Both the position numbers and the translations under genes were made by a program. Under the pieces are notes generated by a model. It was not told the DNA's origin. It saw nothing but the letters and a program-made list of their open reading frames with translations, and ran no database searches. 64,000 bases of DNA from Mycolicibacterium neworleansense (GTDB lineage Bacteria > Actinomycetota > Actinomycetes > Mycobacteriales > Mycobacteriaceae), in assembly GCF_001245615.1 (NCBI RefSeq), contig NZ_CWKH01000001.1, forward strand, positions 1,054,001 to 1,118,000, written 5' to 3'. Shown in pieces: positions 8,611-16,451 of the stretch. The stretch's first letter is position 1, and every line of letters starts with the position of its first letter.

Positions 8611-8835
8611 TCAGCTCATGCACACGTTGGTGAACAGCAGGACCGGCCAGGACACGATGGATCCCAGGAAGGAGACCACGGCGTCGGCACCGTGCATTCC
8701 GGCCAGGTGACCGGTGTGGGTGAGTGACCAGATCAGGCCGATGAGCAGGTAGGGCACCGCCAGGATGATCGCGGTGCCGATCCACTCGGCGATGGTCATC
8801 TGGAAGCCGAGAATCTTGCGTACTGCGGTCAACAT
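8611..8835 (-). CDS. Small membrane protein beside the MpaB-type oxygenase (copy 2)
   Basis: A 74-residue protein with two membrane helices (IGTAIILAVPYLLIGLIWSL and FLGSIVSWPVLLFTNVC). It shares with the gene at 7475-7726 the order basic N-terminus, PYLxIGLxW helix, short loop with Gly and Ala, SWPVLL/LWPVLL helix and a terminal Cys-containing tail. It is first in the oxygenase cassette. The sequence before it (8869-8889) is an AT-rich island with an imperfect dyad, TAACGGTCA at the centre, likely to hold the promoter and perhaps a regulator site. Function unknown. Confidence 0.7.
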   Translation of the reverse strand: MLTAVRKILGFQMTIAEWIGTAIILAVPYLLIGLIWSLTHTGHLAGMHGADAVVSFLGSIVSWPVLLFTNVCMS

Positions 8836-8904
8836 GTGAGCGGGCCCCCGTCATTGTCAGGCGGGCTCTATGTTAACGGTCATTCTATCCGGCCGTCCCG
8901 AAAA

Positions 8905-9237
8905 CTACTTGGGTGGCAGCCCCTTGGCGAAATCGATACCGCGGAGGACCCAGGTCTGGAGTTGCCGCTTGGTCTTGATGCCGGGGCCGGCGATCCGCAG
9001 CCAGCCGCGCATCTCCCGGCCGCCCATCACCATCGGCTCGACATGGTCGCGCCCCATCAGCCTCTCGCCGTCGTCGCGGGAGACTCGCACCATCAGGCCG
9101 CCCTCCCGGGTCGCCGCGATGGCCATGTTTCCGTTGATCAGGAAGGCCAGCCCGCCGAACATGCGTTTCTCGTCGAGTCCGGCCTCGGTTGCCGTCAACT
9201 CGCGGATGCGGTCGGCGAGGTGCGGGTCGAAGGCCAT
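8905..9237 (-). CDS. TfoX/Sxy N-terminal-domain protein
   Basis: A 110-residue single-domain protein. EKRMFGGLAFLINGNMAIAA, RVSRDDGERLM and MGGREMRGWLRI are the marks of the TfoX N-terminal domain, known from the competence regulator Sxy/TfoX, but stand-alone mycobacterial members have no known role. The start is ATG 9237, one base after the TGA of the gene before it, so it is read from the same message as the Ddn-like gene. A longer frame running to 9591 is an artefact of the overlapping gene. The end is GLPPK. Confidence 0.82.
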   Translation of the reverse strand: MAFDPHLADRIRELTATEAGLDEKRMFGGLAFLINGNMAIAATREGGLMVRVSRDDGERLMGRDHVEPMVMGGREMRGWLRIAGPGIKTKRQLQTWVLRGIDFAKGLPPK

Positions 9238-9238
9238 G

Positions 9239-9628
9239 TCAGTCGAGGTCGACGCGGAGGGTGAGCAGGTCGCTGCCCACGGCACGGACCACCGCGCTGT
9301 TGAGTGTGGGCAGCTCCTTGAGCCGTGCGACCGGGTCGTCGTCGGGCAGCAGGTGCGCGGTGCCGGTCCGCCACTGACCGTTGATCCGCACCCGCACAGC
9401 AGGATTGGCCTTGATGTTGAGCACGTAGTGGGATCGGTCGCCGTGCTCGGAGACCATCCAGAACTGATCGCCGACCACCCGGCCGCCGACGGCGGTGTGC
9501 CGTGGTTGGCCGGACTTGCGGCCGACGGTCTCCAGCATGGTGACGGGCAGCTGGCGCCCGACCGGGTTGACGATGCGGCGTTGGGCGCCATGGACGATGC
9601 GTCGCTTCAGATCACGAAGATCCACCAT
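9239..9628 (-). CDS. Deazaflavin (F420)-dependent nitroreductase-family protein (Ddn-like)
   Basis: A 129-residue protein of the Ddn/FDOR-A family, split-barrel enzymes that use reduced F420. Typical segments are TVGRKSGQPRHTAVGGRVVG near residue 35, FWMVSEHGDRSHYVLNIKAN and VRINGQWRTGTAHLL. The length is slightly below M. tuberculosis Ddn. The probable role is reduction of quinones or other small hydrophobic substrates at the membrane. It is followed by the TfoX-like gene with a one-base gap, and starts 19 bases after the permease stop. Confidence 0.85.
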   Translation of the reverse strand: MVDLRDLKRRIVHGAQRRIVNPVGRQLPVTMLETVGRKSGQPRHTAVGGRVVGDQFWMVSEHGDRSHYVLNIKANPAVRVRINGQWRTGTAHLLPDDDPVARLKELPTLNSAVVRAVGSDLLTLRVDLD

Positions 9629-9647
9629 GGCGCCACACTACCGAGCG

Positions 9648-11114
9648 TCAGTCGGAATCCGTCGACTCGAGTTCGGCGCGGAACGAGGCTTCCCGGGCCA
9701 GATGCTGCGGGCGACGGCGCAGCACCAGCCAGGCGATTCCCAGTACCAGGAACCAGACCGGAGTCACCAGCTCGGCCTGCAGGGTGTCTTCCTTCAACGC
9801 GAACGCCACGATCAGGAAGGCGAAGAAGGCCAGCACGACGTAACACATCACCACGCCGCCGGGCATCTTGAACTTCGACGCCTCGTGCAGTTCCGGCCTG
9901 CGCTTCCGGTACACGAGGTAGCTGATCAGGATGATCGTCCAGACGAAGATGAAGCACAGCGACGAAATCGTGGTGACCAGGGTGAAGGCCGCGACGATCG
10001 AGTCGCCCGCGGCCACCATGACCACACCCGACAGCAGGAACACGCCGGACAGGAACAACGCGTTGGCGGGCACGCGCCGTGACGTGAGCCGGCTGAACAG
10101 GCTCGGGGCGTCACCTTCGGTCGCCAGCCCGTAGACCATCCGGGACGTCGAATAGATTCCGGAGTTGGCCGACGACGTCGCCGAGGTCAGCACCACGAAG
10201 TTGACCACCGACGCGGCGATTCCCAGGCCGGCGAGGCTGAACATCGCCACGAACGGGCTGAGCTTGGGGTCGATCTCGCGCCACGGCGTGACCGCGATGA
10301 TGATGGTGAGGGCGGCGACGTAGAAGAGCATGACGCGCACGGGGATCGAGTTGATCGCCTTGGGCAGGTTGCGCTCGGGGTCCTTGGCTTCGGCCGCGGT
10401 CGTGCCCACCAGTTCGATGCCCACGAACGCGAAGGTGGCGATCTGGAAGCCCGCCACGAATCCCATTGGGCCGGTGGGGAAGAACCCGCCGTCGTTCCAC
10501 AGGTTGGCGAAGGAGGCCTGGGCGCCGCTGGGCGCTTCGAAGCTGGTGAAGATCATGACGAGGCCGATCACGATCAGCGTCACGATCGCGATGATCTTGA
10601 TGAGGGCGAACCAGAACTCGGTCTCACCGAAGGCCCGCACGGTGGGCAGATTGAGCCCGATCAGCACCACGACCGTGGCGAGCGCCGGGATCCACAGCGG
10701 AAGGTCGGGCCACCAGAAGGCCACATAGCCGGCGATCACCACCACGTCGGCGACGCCCGTGACGATCCAGCAGAACCAGTACGTCCAGCCGGTGAAGAAC
10801 CCCGCCCACGGCCCGAGCAGGTCGGCGGCGAAATCGGCGAAAGACTTGTAATGCAGGTTGGACAGCAGCAGCTCGCCCATCGCCCGCATCACGAAAAAGA
10901 GCATGAAGCCGATGATCATGTAGACGAACAGCACTGACGGGCCGGCCAGCGAGATGGTCTTGCCGGAGCCCATGAACAGGCCGGTTCCGATCGCACCGCC
11001 GATCGCGATCAGCTGGATGTGCCGGTTGGACAGCTGGCGGGAGAGGTGCTGCGGCTGATCGGACGTTGCGGGCGATTCCGCTGATTCAGCGGACAGATCA
11101 CTGGATTGGGACAT
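9648..11114 (-). CDS. Amino-acid permease (APC superfamily, CycA-like), glycine-riboswitch controlled
   Basis: A 488-residue transporter with 12 predicted helices. The first helix region (HIQLIAIGGAIGTGLFMGSG) and FVGIELVGTTAAEAKDPERN are characteristic of the AAT group of APC permeases, which includes CycA for D-serine, D-alanine and glycine. I chose ATG 11114, preceded by TGAGG at five bases; ATG 11141 has no ribosome site. The leader carries a tandem glycine riboswitch (11142-11372), which strongly suggests that glycine, or a compound tied to glycine balance, is a substrate. Direction of control (on or off by glycine) is not decided by sequence alone. Confidence 0.88.
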   Translation of the reverse strand: MSQSSDLSAESAESPATSDQPQHLSRQLSNRHIQLIAIGGAIGTGLFMGSGKTISLAGPSVLFVYMIIGFMLFFVMRAMGELLLSNLHYKSFADFAADLLGPWAGFFTGWTYWFCWIVTGVADVVVIAGYVAFWWPDLPLWIPALATVVVLIGLNLPTVRAFGETEFWFALIKIIAIVTLIVIGLVMIFTSFEAPSGAQASFANLWNDGGFFPTGPMGFVAGFQIATFAFVGIELVGTTAAEAKDPERNLPKAINSIPVRVMLFYVAALTIIIAVTPWREIDPKLSPFVAMFSLAGLGIAASVVNFVVLTSATSSANSGIYSTSRMVYGLATEGDAPSLFSRLTSRRVPANALFLSGVFLLSGVVMVAAGDSIVAAFTLVTTISSLCFIFVWTIILISYLVYRKRRPELHEASKFKMPGGVVMCYVVLAFFAFLIVAFALKEDTLQAELVTPVWFLVLGIAWLVLRRRPQHLAREASFRAELESTDSD

Positions 11115-11141
11115 AACAGCCTCAAGGATCTCAGGCGCCAT

Positions 11142-11372
11142 GGGGAGCGCGGACGGCGGGCGCCTCCCCGCTCTGTCGCTTTCAACCTGAGAGTTTTCAC
11201 GAACCGCCGTGCTCGGCGCTTCACCTGCCCCTTCGGTGAGCCGGTCCTGGTGTGGCCGACTGCTTTCCAGAGGTGCCTAGTCGCGGCGATACCGGGGCCT
11301 GAGAGATTCCTGGGGAGGATTTGCTCCTGCGGCGCCCGCCGGCTGGATGGGGCGGGACTCTCCCGCCGCGAC
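11142..11372 (-). promoter_or_regulatory. Tandem glycine riboswitch in the permease leader
   Basis: Read on the minus strand, this 5' leader has the conserved parts of two glycine aptamers in order: GCGGGAGAGTCC (11355-11366), GCCGCAGGAGCAA (about 11320-11332), GAATCTCTCAGGC, CCTCTGGAAAGCAG between the domains, then for the second domain CACCGAAGGGGCA (about 11225-11237), AACTCTCAGGTTG and GCGACAGAGCGGGGAG (ending near 11164). The 3' end can pair in a hairpin with 11142-11150 (GGGGAGCGC against GCG-CTCCCC), a candidate expression platform 28 bases before the ATG. Together with 11373-11478 this fills the only gene-free stretch over 300 bases (11115-11530). I see no clear -35/-10 in the rest. 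Confidence 0.9.
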
Positions 11373-11478
11373 TCAACGGCGTCTTAAGTTGTGAGCCACT
11401 CCGAACCCCGGAATGTGCCGCGCGTCACGTTAGCAGCCGAGTGCGGATTGCGCACCCCCATAGTCGGCCCCGCATGCC

Positions 11479-11524
11479 GAGCGGCCGTGCCTGTACGTGT
11501 GAGTGAGTACAGACACGGCCGCTC
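11479..11524 (-). terminator. Hairpin just after lon
   Basis: An 18-base arm (11479-11496, GAGCGGCCGTGCCTGTAC) pairs with 11507-11524 with a single C-A mismatch around a 10-base loop, 6 bases beyond the lon stop. There is no T run, which is common in mycobacterial terminators. Confidence 0.7.
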
Positions 11525-11530
11525 GCGATG

Positions 11531-13858
11531 TCAGGCGGCAGCGGTGGCCGCCGTGGCGACCGGCTCCAGCGCCTGCGCGATGATGTCGGCCACGTCGGTC
11601 ATCGGCTTGACCTCCAAAGCCTCCAGCACCTCGGCCGGGACCTCATCCAGGTCGGGCTCGTTACGCGCCGGGATGAACACGGTCTTGAGCCCGGCCCGCT
11701 GTGCGGCCAGCAACTTCTGCTTGACGCCGCCGATAGGCAGCACCCGACCGTTCAGCGTGACCTCACCGGTCATGCCGACATCGCCGCGCACCTGTCGTCC
11801 GGTGGCCATCGACACCAGTGCCGTCACCATCGTGACGCCGGCCGAAGGACCGTCCTTGGGCACTGCGCCCGCGGGCACGTGGACGTGGATCTGGCGGTCC
11901 AGTGCCGTGGGGTCGACGCCCAGCTGTTCGGCGTGGGCCCGCACGTAGGACAGCGCGATCTGCGCCGACTCCTTCATGACGTCGCCCAGCTGACCGGTCA
12001 GCTTCAACCCGGACTCGCCGTCGTTCGAGTTGGCCTCGATGTACAGCACGTCGCCGCCCAGGCCTGTGACGGCCAGGCCGGTCGCCACACCCGGCACCGC
12101 GGTGCGCTCGGTGGATTCCGGGGTGAACCGCGGACGGCCGAGGTACTCAACCAGATTCGGCTCGTCAATCGTGATGGGAGACTCTGTCGAGTCCAGCTTC
12201 GTCGTCACCTTGCGCAACGCCTTGGCCAGCAACCGTTCGAACTGCCGGACGCCCGGCTCGCGGGTGTAGTCCGCGGCGATCTTGCGCAACGCCGCATCGG
12301 TCACCGCCACCTCGGACTCGGTCAGTGCCGCCCGCTCGGCCTGCCGGGGCAGCAGGTAGTCCCGCGCGATCGCGACCTTGTCGTCCTCGGTGTACCCGTC
12401 GAGCTGGATCAGCTCCATCCGGTCCAGCAGCGCCGACGGGATGTTCTCGATGACGTTGGCCGTCGCCAGGAACACCACATCGGACAGGTCCAGGTCCAGC
12501 TCCAGGTAGTGGTCGCGGAACGTGTGGTTCTGCGCCGGGTCCAGCACCTCCAGCAGCGCGGCCGACGGGTCGCCACGGTAGTCCGAGCCCACCTTGTCGA
12601 TCTCGTCAAGCAGCACAACGGGATTCATCGAACCTGCCTCGCCTATGGCCCGCACGACTCGGCCCGGCAGTGCGCCGACGTAGGTACGCCGGTGGCCACG
12701 GATCTCGGCTTCGTCGCGCACGCCGCCCAGGGCGACCCGCACGAACTTGCGGCCCAGCGCACGTGCGACGGACTCACCCAGCGAGGTCTTGCCGACCCCG
12801 GGCGGCCCGGCCAGCACCATCACCGCACCCGACCCGCGGCCGCCGACGACCGCCATGCCGCGCTGGGCGCGACGGGCCCGGACGGCCAGGTATTCGACGA
12901 TGCGGTCCTTGACGTCGTCCAGCCCGTGGTGGTCGGCATCCAGAATGTCGCGAGCGCCCTTGAGGTCGGTCGAGTCCTCGGTCCGCACGTTCCACGGCAG
13001 GTCCAGCACGGTGTCCAGCCAGGTCCGGATCCAGCCGCCCTCAGGGCTCTGGTCGCTGGAGCGTTCCAGCTTGCCGACCTCGCGCAGCGCCGCCTCCCGG
13101 ACCTTTTCGGGCAGATCGGCCGCTTCGACCCGGGCCCGGTAGTCGTCGGAGCCCTCGGGTTCGCCTTCGCCGAGTTCCTTACGGATGGCGGCCAACTGCT
13201 GGCGCAGCAGGAATTCCTTCTGCTGCTTGTCCATGCCGGCCCGGACATCCTCGGCGATCTTGTCGTTGACCTCGACCTCGGCCAGGTGCTCGCCCGTCCA
13301 GTCGATCAGCACGCGCAGCCGTTCGGCCGCGTCCTCGGTCTCCAGGAGCTGACGCTTCTGCACGTCGGTCAGATACGAGGCGTACCCGGCGGTGTCGGCC
13401 AGGGCGGACGGGTCGGTGATCTTGTTGACCACGTCGACGATCTGCCAGGCCTCACGCCGCTGCAGCATGGCCAGCAGCAGCTTCTTGTATTCGGCCGCCA
13501 AGGCCTTGGTCTCGTCGGTCGTGGAATCTGTGGTCTCGGCGGCTTCTTGCACCTCGACCCATAGGGCCGCACCCGGTCCGGTGGTTCCGGAGCCGATGTG
13601 TGCGCGGCGTTCACCGCGGACGACGGCGGCTTCGGCACCGCCGGGCATGCGTCCGACCTGCACGATCGATGCGATCACCCCGTGGGTGGGGTAGCGATCG
13701 TCCAGGCGGGGCGCGATCAGCAGCTTGCCGGAATCGCTGGCCTGAGCGGCATCGACGGCCGTGCGGGCAGCGTCGTCGAGTTCGACGGGCACCACCATTC
13801 CCGGCAGGACGATCGGCTCACTCAAGAACAGAATGGGCACTGCAATTGGTTCAGGCAT
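11531..13858 (-). CDS. lon: ATP-dependent Lon protease
   Basis: A 775-residue LonA-type protease that degrades misfolded and selected regulatory proteins in the cytosol. It has the N-terminal substrate-binding domain ([20 protein letters not shown]), the AAA module with Walker [10 protein letters not shown] near residue 350 and Walker [10 protein letters not shown], and the C-terminal protease domain with the catalytic Ser672 in KDGPSAG and Lys713 in GGVKQK. ATG 13858 is chosen because GGAGG stands four bases before it. M. tuberculosis lacks lon, whereas M. smegmatis has one of this size, so this supports a non-tuberculous species. No HrcA or HAIR-type heat-shock box was recognised upstream. 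Confidence 0.97.
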   Translation of the reverse strand: MPEPIAVPILFLSEPIVLPGMVVPVELDDAARTAVDAAQASDSGKLLIAPRLDDRYPTHGVIASIVQVGRMPGGAEAAVVRGERRAHIGSGTTGPGAALWVEVQEAAETTDSTTDETKALAAEYKKLLLAMLQRREAWQIVDVVNKITDPSALADTAGYASYLTDVQKRQLLETEDAAERLRVLIDWTGEHLAEVEVNDKIAEDVRAGMDKQQKEFLLRQQLAAIRKELGEGEPEGSDDYRARVEAADLPEKVREAALREVGKLERSSDQSPEGGWIRTWLDTVLDLPWNVRTEDSTDLKGARDILDADHHGLDDVKDRIVEYLAVRARRAQRGMAVVGGRGSGAVMVLAGPPGVGKTSLGESVARALGRKFVRVALGGVRDEAEIRGHRRTYVGALPGRVVRAIGEAGSMNPVVLLDEIDKVGSDYRGDPSAALLEVLDPAQNHTFRDHYLELDLDLSDVVFLATANVIENIPSALLDRMELIQLDGYTEDDKVAIARDYLLPRQAERAALTESEVAVTDAALRKIAADYTREPGVRQFERLLAKALRKVTTKLDSTESPITIDEPNLVEYLGRPRFTPESTERTAVPGVATGLAVTGLGGDVLYIEANSNDGESGLKLTGQLGDVMKESAQIALSYVRAHAEQLGVDPTALDRQIHVHVPAGAVPKDGPSAGVTMVTALVSMATGRQVRGDVGMTGEVTLNGRVLPIGGVKQKLLAAQRAGLKTVFIPARNEPDLDEVPAEVLEALEVKPMTDVADIIAQALEPVATAATAAA

Positions 13859-13954
13859 CAAACCTCCAAAGTTCAGTCTGATGCGCTCAACCTTGGCCGG
13901 CCCGTGTTTGTTCCCCGGCGCTGTGGCGTCTGAGTTCGCCGTGAGTGAACGGGG

Positions 13955-15223
13955 CTAGGCGGCGGCCCTGTTCGTCACGATATGGATTTCCCGGGTCAGT
14001 ACCCGCAGGCCTCCCGGCAGTGGCGGCGCGGTGGAGCGGTACACCGCGCCGGTGGGCGTGATGTGTTCGGTGGTGTGGCGACCCGACCTGTCGGTGCGGG
14101 TGCGGACTTTCCACCCGGGGTGTTCTTTGACGTAGTTGCAGTGCTCGCACAATCCCTCGCCATTGGCCGCGGAGGTCGGTCCCTTCCGGTGATGGGACCG
14201 CACGTGGTCGATGTGCCGGATCGGGGCGTTGCAGTAGGGGGTGCGGCAGGTTTGGTCGCGGGTGGCGATGAACCGGGCGAGGCCTTTGGGGAAGCGCCGG
14301 GAGCGCGATTCCATCGCGACGAGTGCTCCGGTGTCGGGAGTGGCGTAGAGGCGTCGCAGGGTGGCCCAGGAGTTCTTATCGGCCAGTGCGTCGCCGATCA
14401 TGCGTCGGGCTGCGGCGGCCGGGATGGGGCCGAGGCCCTCGAGGTGGGCGGGTTGGGTGCTGCCGCCGAGCAGGGTGTCGTCGGAAAGGACGAGGTTGAC
14501 CGCGACGGGGACCGGTGTGGTGATATCGCCACCGGAGACGCGGGCGGTCAAGGTGTCGGCCATGGTCTGACCGCGGCTGCGGCCGTCGGTGCAGCGATCG
14601 GCGGCTTCGGTGAGCGCGTAGCGCACGGACGCGGCATCGGTCGCGGGCAGCAGGGCGGTGACGATGGCCATGTTGTCGGCGGCCGGCCGGAACGTCACGT
14701 TGCGATCCGCGGGAGCTCTGGTGACCCGCTCGATCACGGCCACTGGATCGATTTGGTAGGCAATGGTTTTGGCGCCACTGGTGAGGCGGGTATCGCCGAG
14801 GCCGATCAGCTCGGTCAGGTCCGCACAGAGCTGTTCATCGAGGCCCCGCCGGTCGGCGGGGGACAGGCAGGCCGCCTCACGCGCGATCAGCCGGGCGCGG
14901 GATTCGGTGAGCACCCCCGATTCCAGCGCGGCCAGGGTGTAGGGCAGGTCGTGCACGAGGATGCGGGCGTGGGCAAGGTAGCGGTTGCCCTGGACGGGCG
15001 AGTCCATGCGGGCCAGTCCGATCTCCGAACCGAGTCCGCGGCCACGGCGCGCGGCGGGTACCCCGGCGGCGGCTTCTTTGGCGCGGCGGGCGCGGTCGAG
15101 GGCTGCGGTGGCGCGGGCTTGTCCGGCTGCGGCCGCCGACTTGAGGCGTTCGAGTTCGGCGATGCGATCCCGTAGGGCCGCCTCACCGGCGTCGGGATCA
15201 ACGCTCGCGAACAATTCGAACAT
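13955..15223 (-). CDS. 13E12/DUF222-type protein with HNH endonuclease domain
   Basis: A 422-residue member of the mycobacterial REP13E12 family: a helical DUF222 region (residues 1 to about 330, with LTESRARLIAREAACLSPAD) followed by an HNH nuclease domain with RDQTCRTPYCNAPIRHIDHV, NGEGLCEHCNYVKEHPGW. The Cys pairs and the HIDHV core are intact, so the nuclease may be active. The family occurs in many diverged copies per genome and behaves like a mobile or selfish gene; in M. tuberculosis several copies are induced by DNA damage. Start ATG 15223 lies inside a LexA-type box, in line with that. The upstream part of the longer frame (to 15586) is antisense to the oxidoreductase gene. Confidence 0.88.
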   Translation of the reverse strand: MFELFASVDPDAGEAALRDRIAELERLKSAAAAGQARATAALDRARRAKEAAAGVPAARRGRGLGSEIGLARMDSPVQGNRYLAHARILVHDLPYTLAALESGVLTESRARLIAREAACLSPADRRGLDEQLCADLTELIGLGDTRLTSGAKTIAYQIDPVAVIERVTRAPADRNVTFRPAADNMAIVTALLPATDAASVRYALTEAADRCTDGRSRGQTMADTLTARVSGGDITTPVPVAVNLVLSDDTLLGGSTQPAHLEGLGPIPAAAARRMIGDALADKNSWATLRRLYATPDTGALVAMESRSRRFPKGLARFIATRDQTCRTPYCNAPIRHIDHVRSHHRKGPTSAANGEGLCEHCNYVKEHPGWKVRTRTDRSGRHTTEHITPTGAVYRSTAPPLPGGLRVLTREIHIVTNRAAA

Positions 15224-15231
15224 ATGTGCGA
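15216..15231. promoter_or_regulatory. LexA (SOS) box over the start of the 13E12 gene
   Basis: TCGAAC-ATAT-GTGCGA matches the mycobacterial LexA consensus TCGAAC-N4-GTTCGA at 11 of 12 fixed bases. It covers the start codon (15221-15223) of the HNH gene, and it also lies about 60 bases before the divergent oxidoreductase gene. Confidence 0.75.
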
Positions 15232-15292
15232 TACTACACGGTGGATGTGACACATGCGGAATGTTTCTGCCGACGGGATCGTCGTACGGGAC

Positions 15293-16219
15293 ATGAGCAA
15301 GGCAGTGCAATTCGATGAATACGGCGCGATCGACGTCCTGCAGGTGCGCGATGTGCCGCGGCCCGTCCCGGCCTCGGGCGAGGTACTGGTCGAAGTCAGG
15401 GCCGCGGCGATCAATCCGGGTGAGGCGATGATCCGTCGTGGCGCGCTGCACGACCGGTTCCCGGCCACCTTTCCCTCGGGGCAGGGAAGCGACCTCGCGG
15501 GTGTGGTGGCCGAGATCGGACCCGGTGTGAGCGGGTTCGAGGTCGGTGACGAGGTGCTCGGATACACCGATGCACGCGCCAGCCACGCCGAATACGTGAC
15601 GGTGCCGGCCACCCAGCTGGCTGCCAAGCCGCCCACCCTGTCATGGGAGGTGGCGGGATCGCTGTATGTCGCCGGTACCACCGCCTATGCGGCCGTCCGC
15701 GCCGTCAAGCTGGAACCGGGCGACACCGTCGCCATCGCCGGAGCCGCGGGTGGTGTCGGCACGATCGCGGTGCAGCTGGCCAAGCGGGCCGGCGCCACGG
15801 TGCTCGGTATCGCCGGGCCGGCGAACGACGAATGGCTGACCGGGCACGGCGTGCCGCCGGTGAACTACGGTGACGACCTGGCGGCCCGGCTGCGCGTCGC
15901 GTCCGCGTCGGGCCGCATCGACGCGTTCCTCGACTTCTTCGGCGGTGGCTACGTGAAGCTGGCCGTCGAGGAGTTGGGTGTCGCACCCGAACGGGTCGAC
16001 ACCATCATCGATTTCGCTGCCATCGAGGAATTCGGTGTGCAGGGCGCCGGCAACGCCGAGGGGGCCGATATCGCGATCATCGGCGAGTTGGCGGATCTGG
16101 CCGCCGCCGGTGAACTGGAGGTGCCGATCGCGAAAGTGTTCGCCCTCGATGATGTCCAGGCGGCCTATGCCGAGTTGGAAAAGCGCCACACCAGAGGGAA
16201 ATTGGTGCTTCGCCCCTGA
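15293..16219 (+). CDS. Quinone oxidoreductase-like medium-chain dehydrogenase
   Basis: A 308-residue zinc-independent MDR enzyme that would use NADPH to reduce quinones or enones. The GroES-like N-terminal part contains VRAAAINPGEAMIRRGAL and FPSGQGSDLAGVV, and the Rossmann part has VAIAGAAGGVGTIAVQLAKR. The zinc ligands of alcohol dehydrogenases are absent. I prefer ATG 15293 (MSKAVQFDEYG, the normal family start) to ATG 15254, whose extra 13 residues do not look like protein. It diverges from the 13E12 gene, and the shared region contains the LexA-type box. Confidence 0.88.
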   Translation: MSKAVQFDEYGAIDVLQVRDVPRPVPASGEVLVEVRAAAINPGEAMIRRGALHDRFPATFPSGQGSDLAGVVAEIGPGVSGFEVGDEVLGYTDARASHAEYVTVPATQLAAKPPTLSWEVAGSLYVAGTTAYAAVRAVKLEPGDTVAIAGAAGGVGTIAVQLAKRAGATVLGIAGPANDEWLTGHGVPPVNYGDDLAARLRVASASGRIDAFLDFFGGGYVKLAVEELGVAPERVDTIIDFAAIEEFGVQGAGNAEGADIAIIGELADLAAAGELEVPIAKVFALDDVQAAYAELEKRHTRGKLVLRP

Positions 16220-16250
16220 CCTCGCCGTCGGTGCCACGTAGCATCCAACT

Positions 16251-16451
16251 ATGAACAGGGGATTCGTCGTAACCTTCGCGGTCGGTGTGATCGTGGCGCT
16301 GTTCGGTCTGATCTGGGCGCTGCAGGGATTCGGTGTGCTGCAGGGCAGCCCGATGAGCAACACCACCACCTGGTCGATCATCGGCCCGATCACCGCGGTG
16401 ATCGGCGTGGCGGTCGCGGCCGTGAGTTGGCGCAAACTCAAGTCACGGTGA
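16251..16451 (+). CDS. Small membrane protein, two helices
   Basis: A 66-residue protein with two membrane helices (FVVTFAVGVIVALFGLIWAL and IIGPITAVIGVAVAAVSW) joined by a Gly/Ser/Asn-rich loop and ending with basic residues (RKLKSR). Codon use looks normal. Short proteins of this shape are common next to oxidoreductases in mycobacteria, with no known role. The 3' end overlaps the convergent molybdoenzyme gene by 14 bases. Confidence 0.65.
   Translation: MNRGFVVTFAVGVIVALFGLIWALQGFGVLQGSPMSNTTTWSIIGPITAVIGVAVAAVSWRKLKSR

Noticed and set aside
8839..8868. Hairpin-like GAGCGGGCC...GGCGGGCTC as a terminator for the TfoX-like gene
   Set aside because: The stem has a two-base internal mismatch and no T run; it may equally lie within the promoter region of the MpaB cassette.
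11528..13564. A 678-codon plus-strand frame opposite lon
   Set aside because: Low-complexity translation and no family features; lon is unmistakable on the other strand.
13955..15223. Calling the 13E12 gene a transposon or intein insertion
   Set aside because: No terminal repeats, target duplications or transposase are visible; only a gene of a repetitive family is present.
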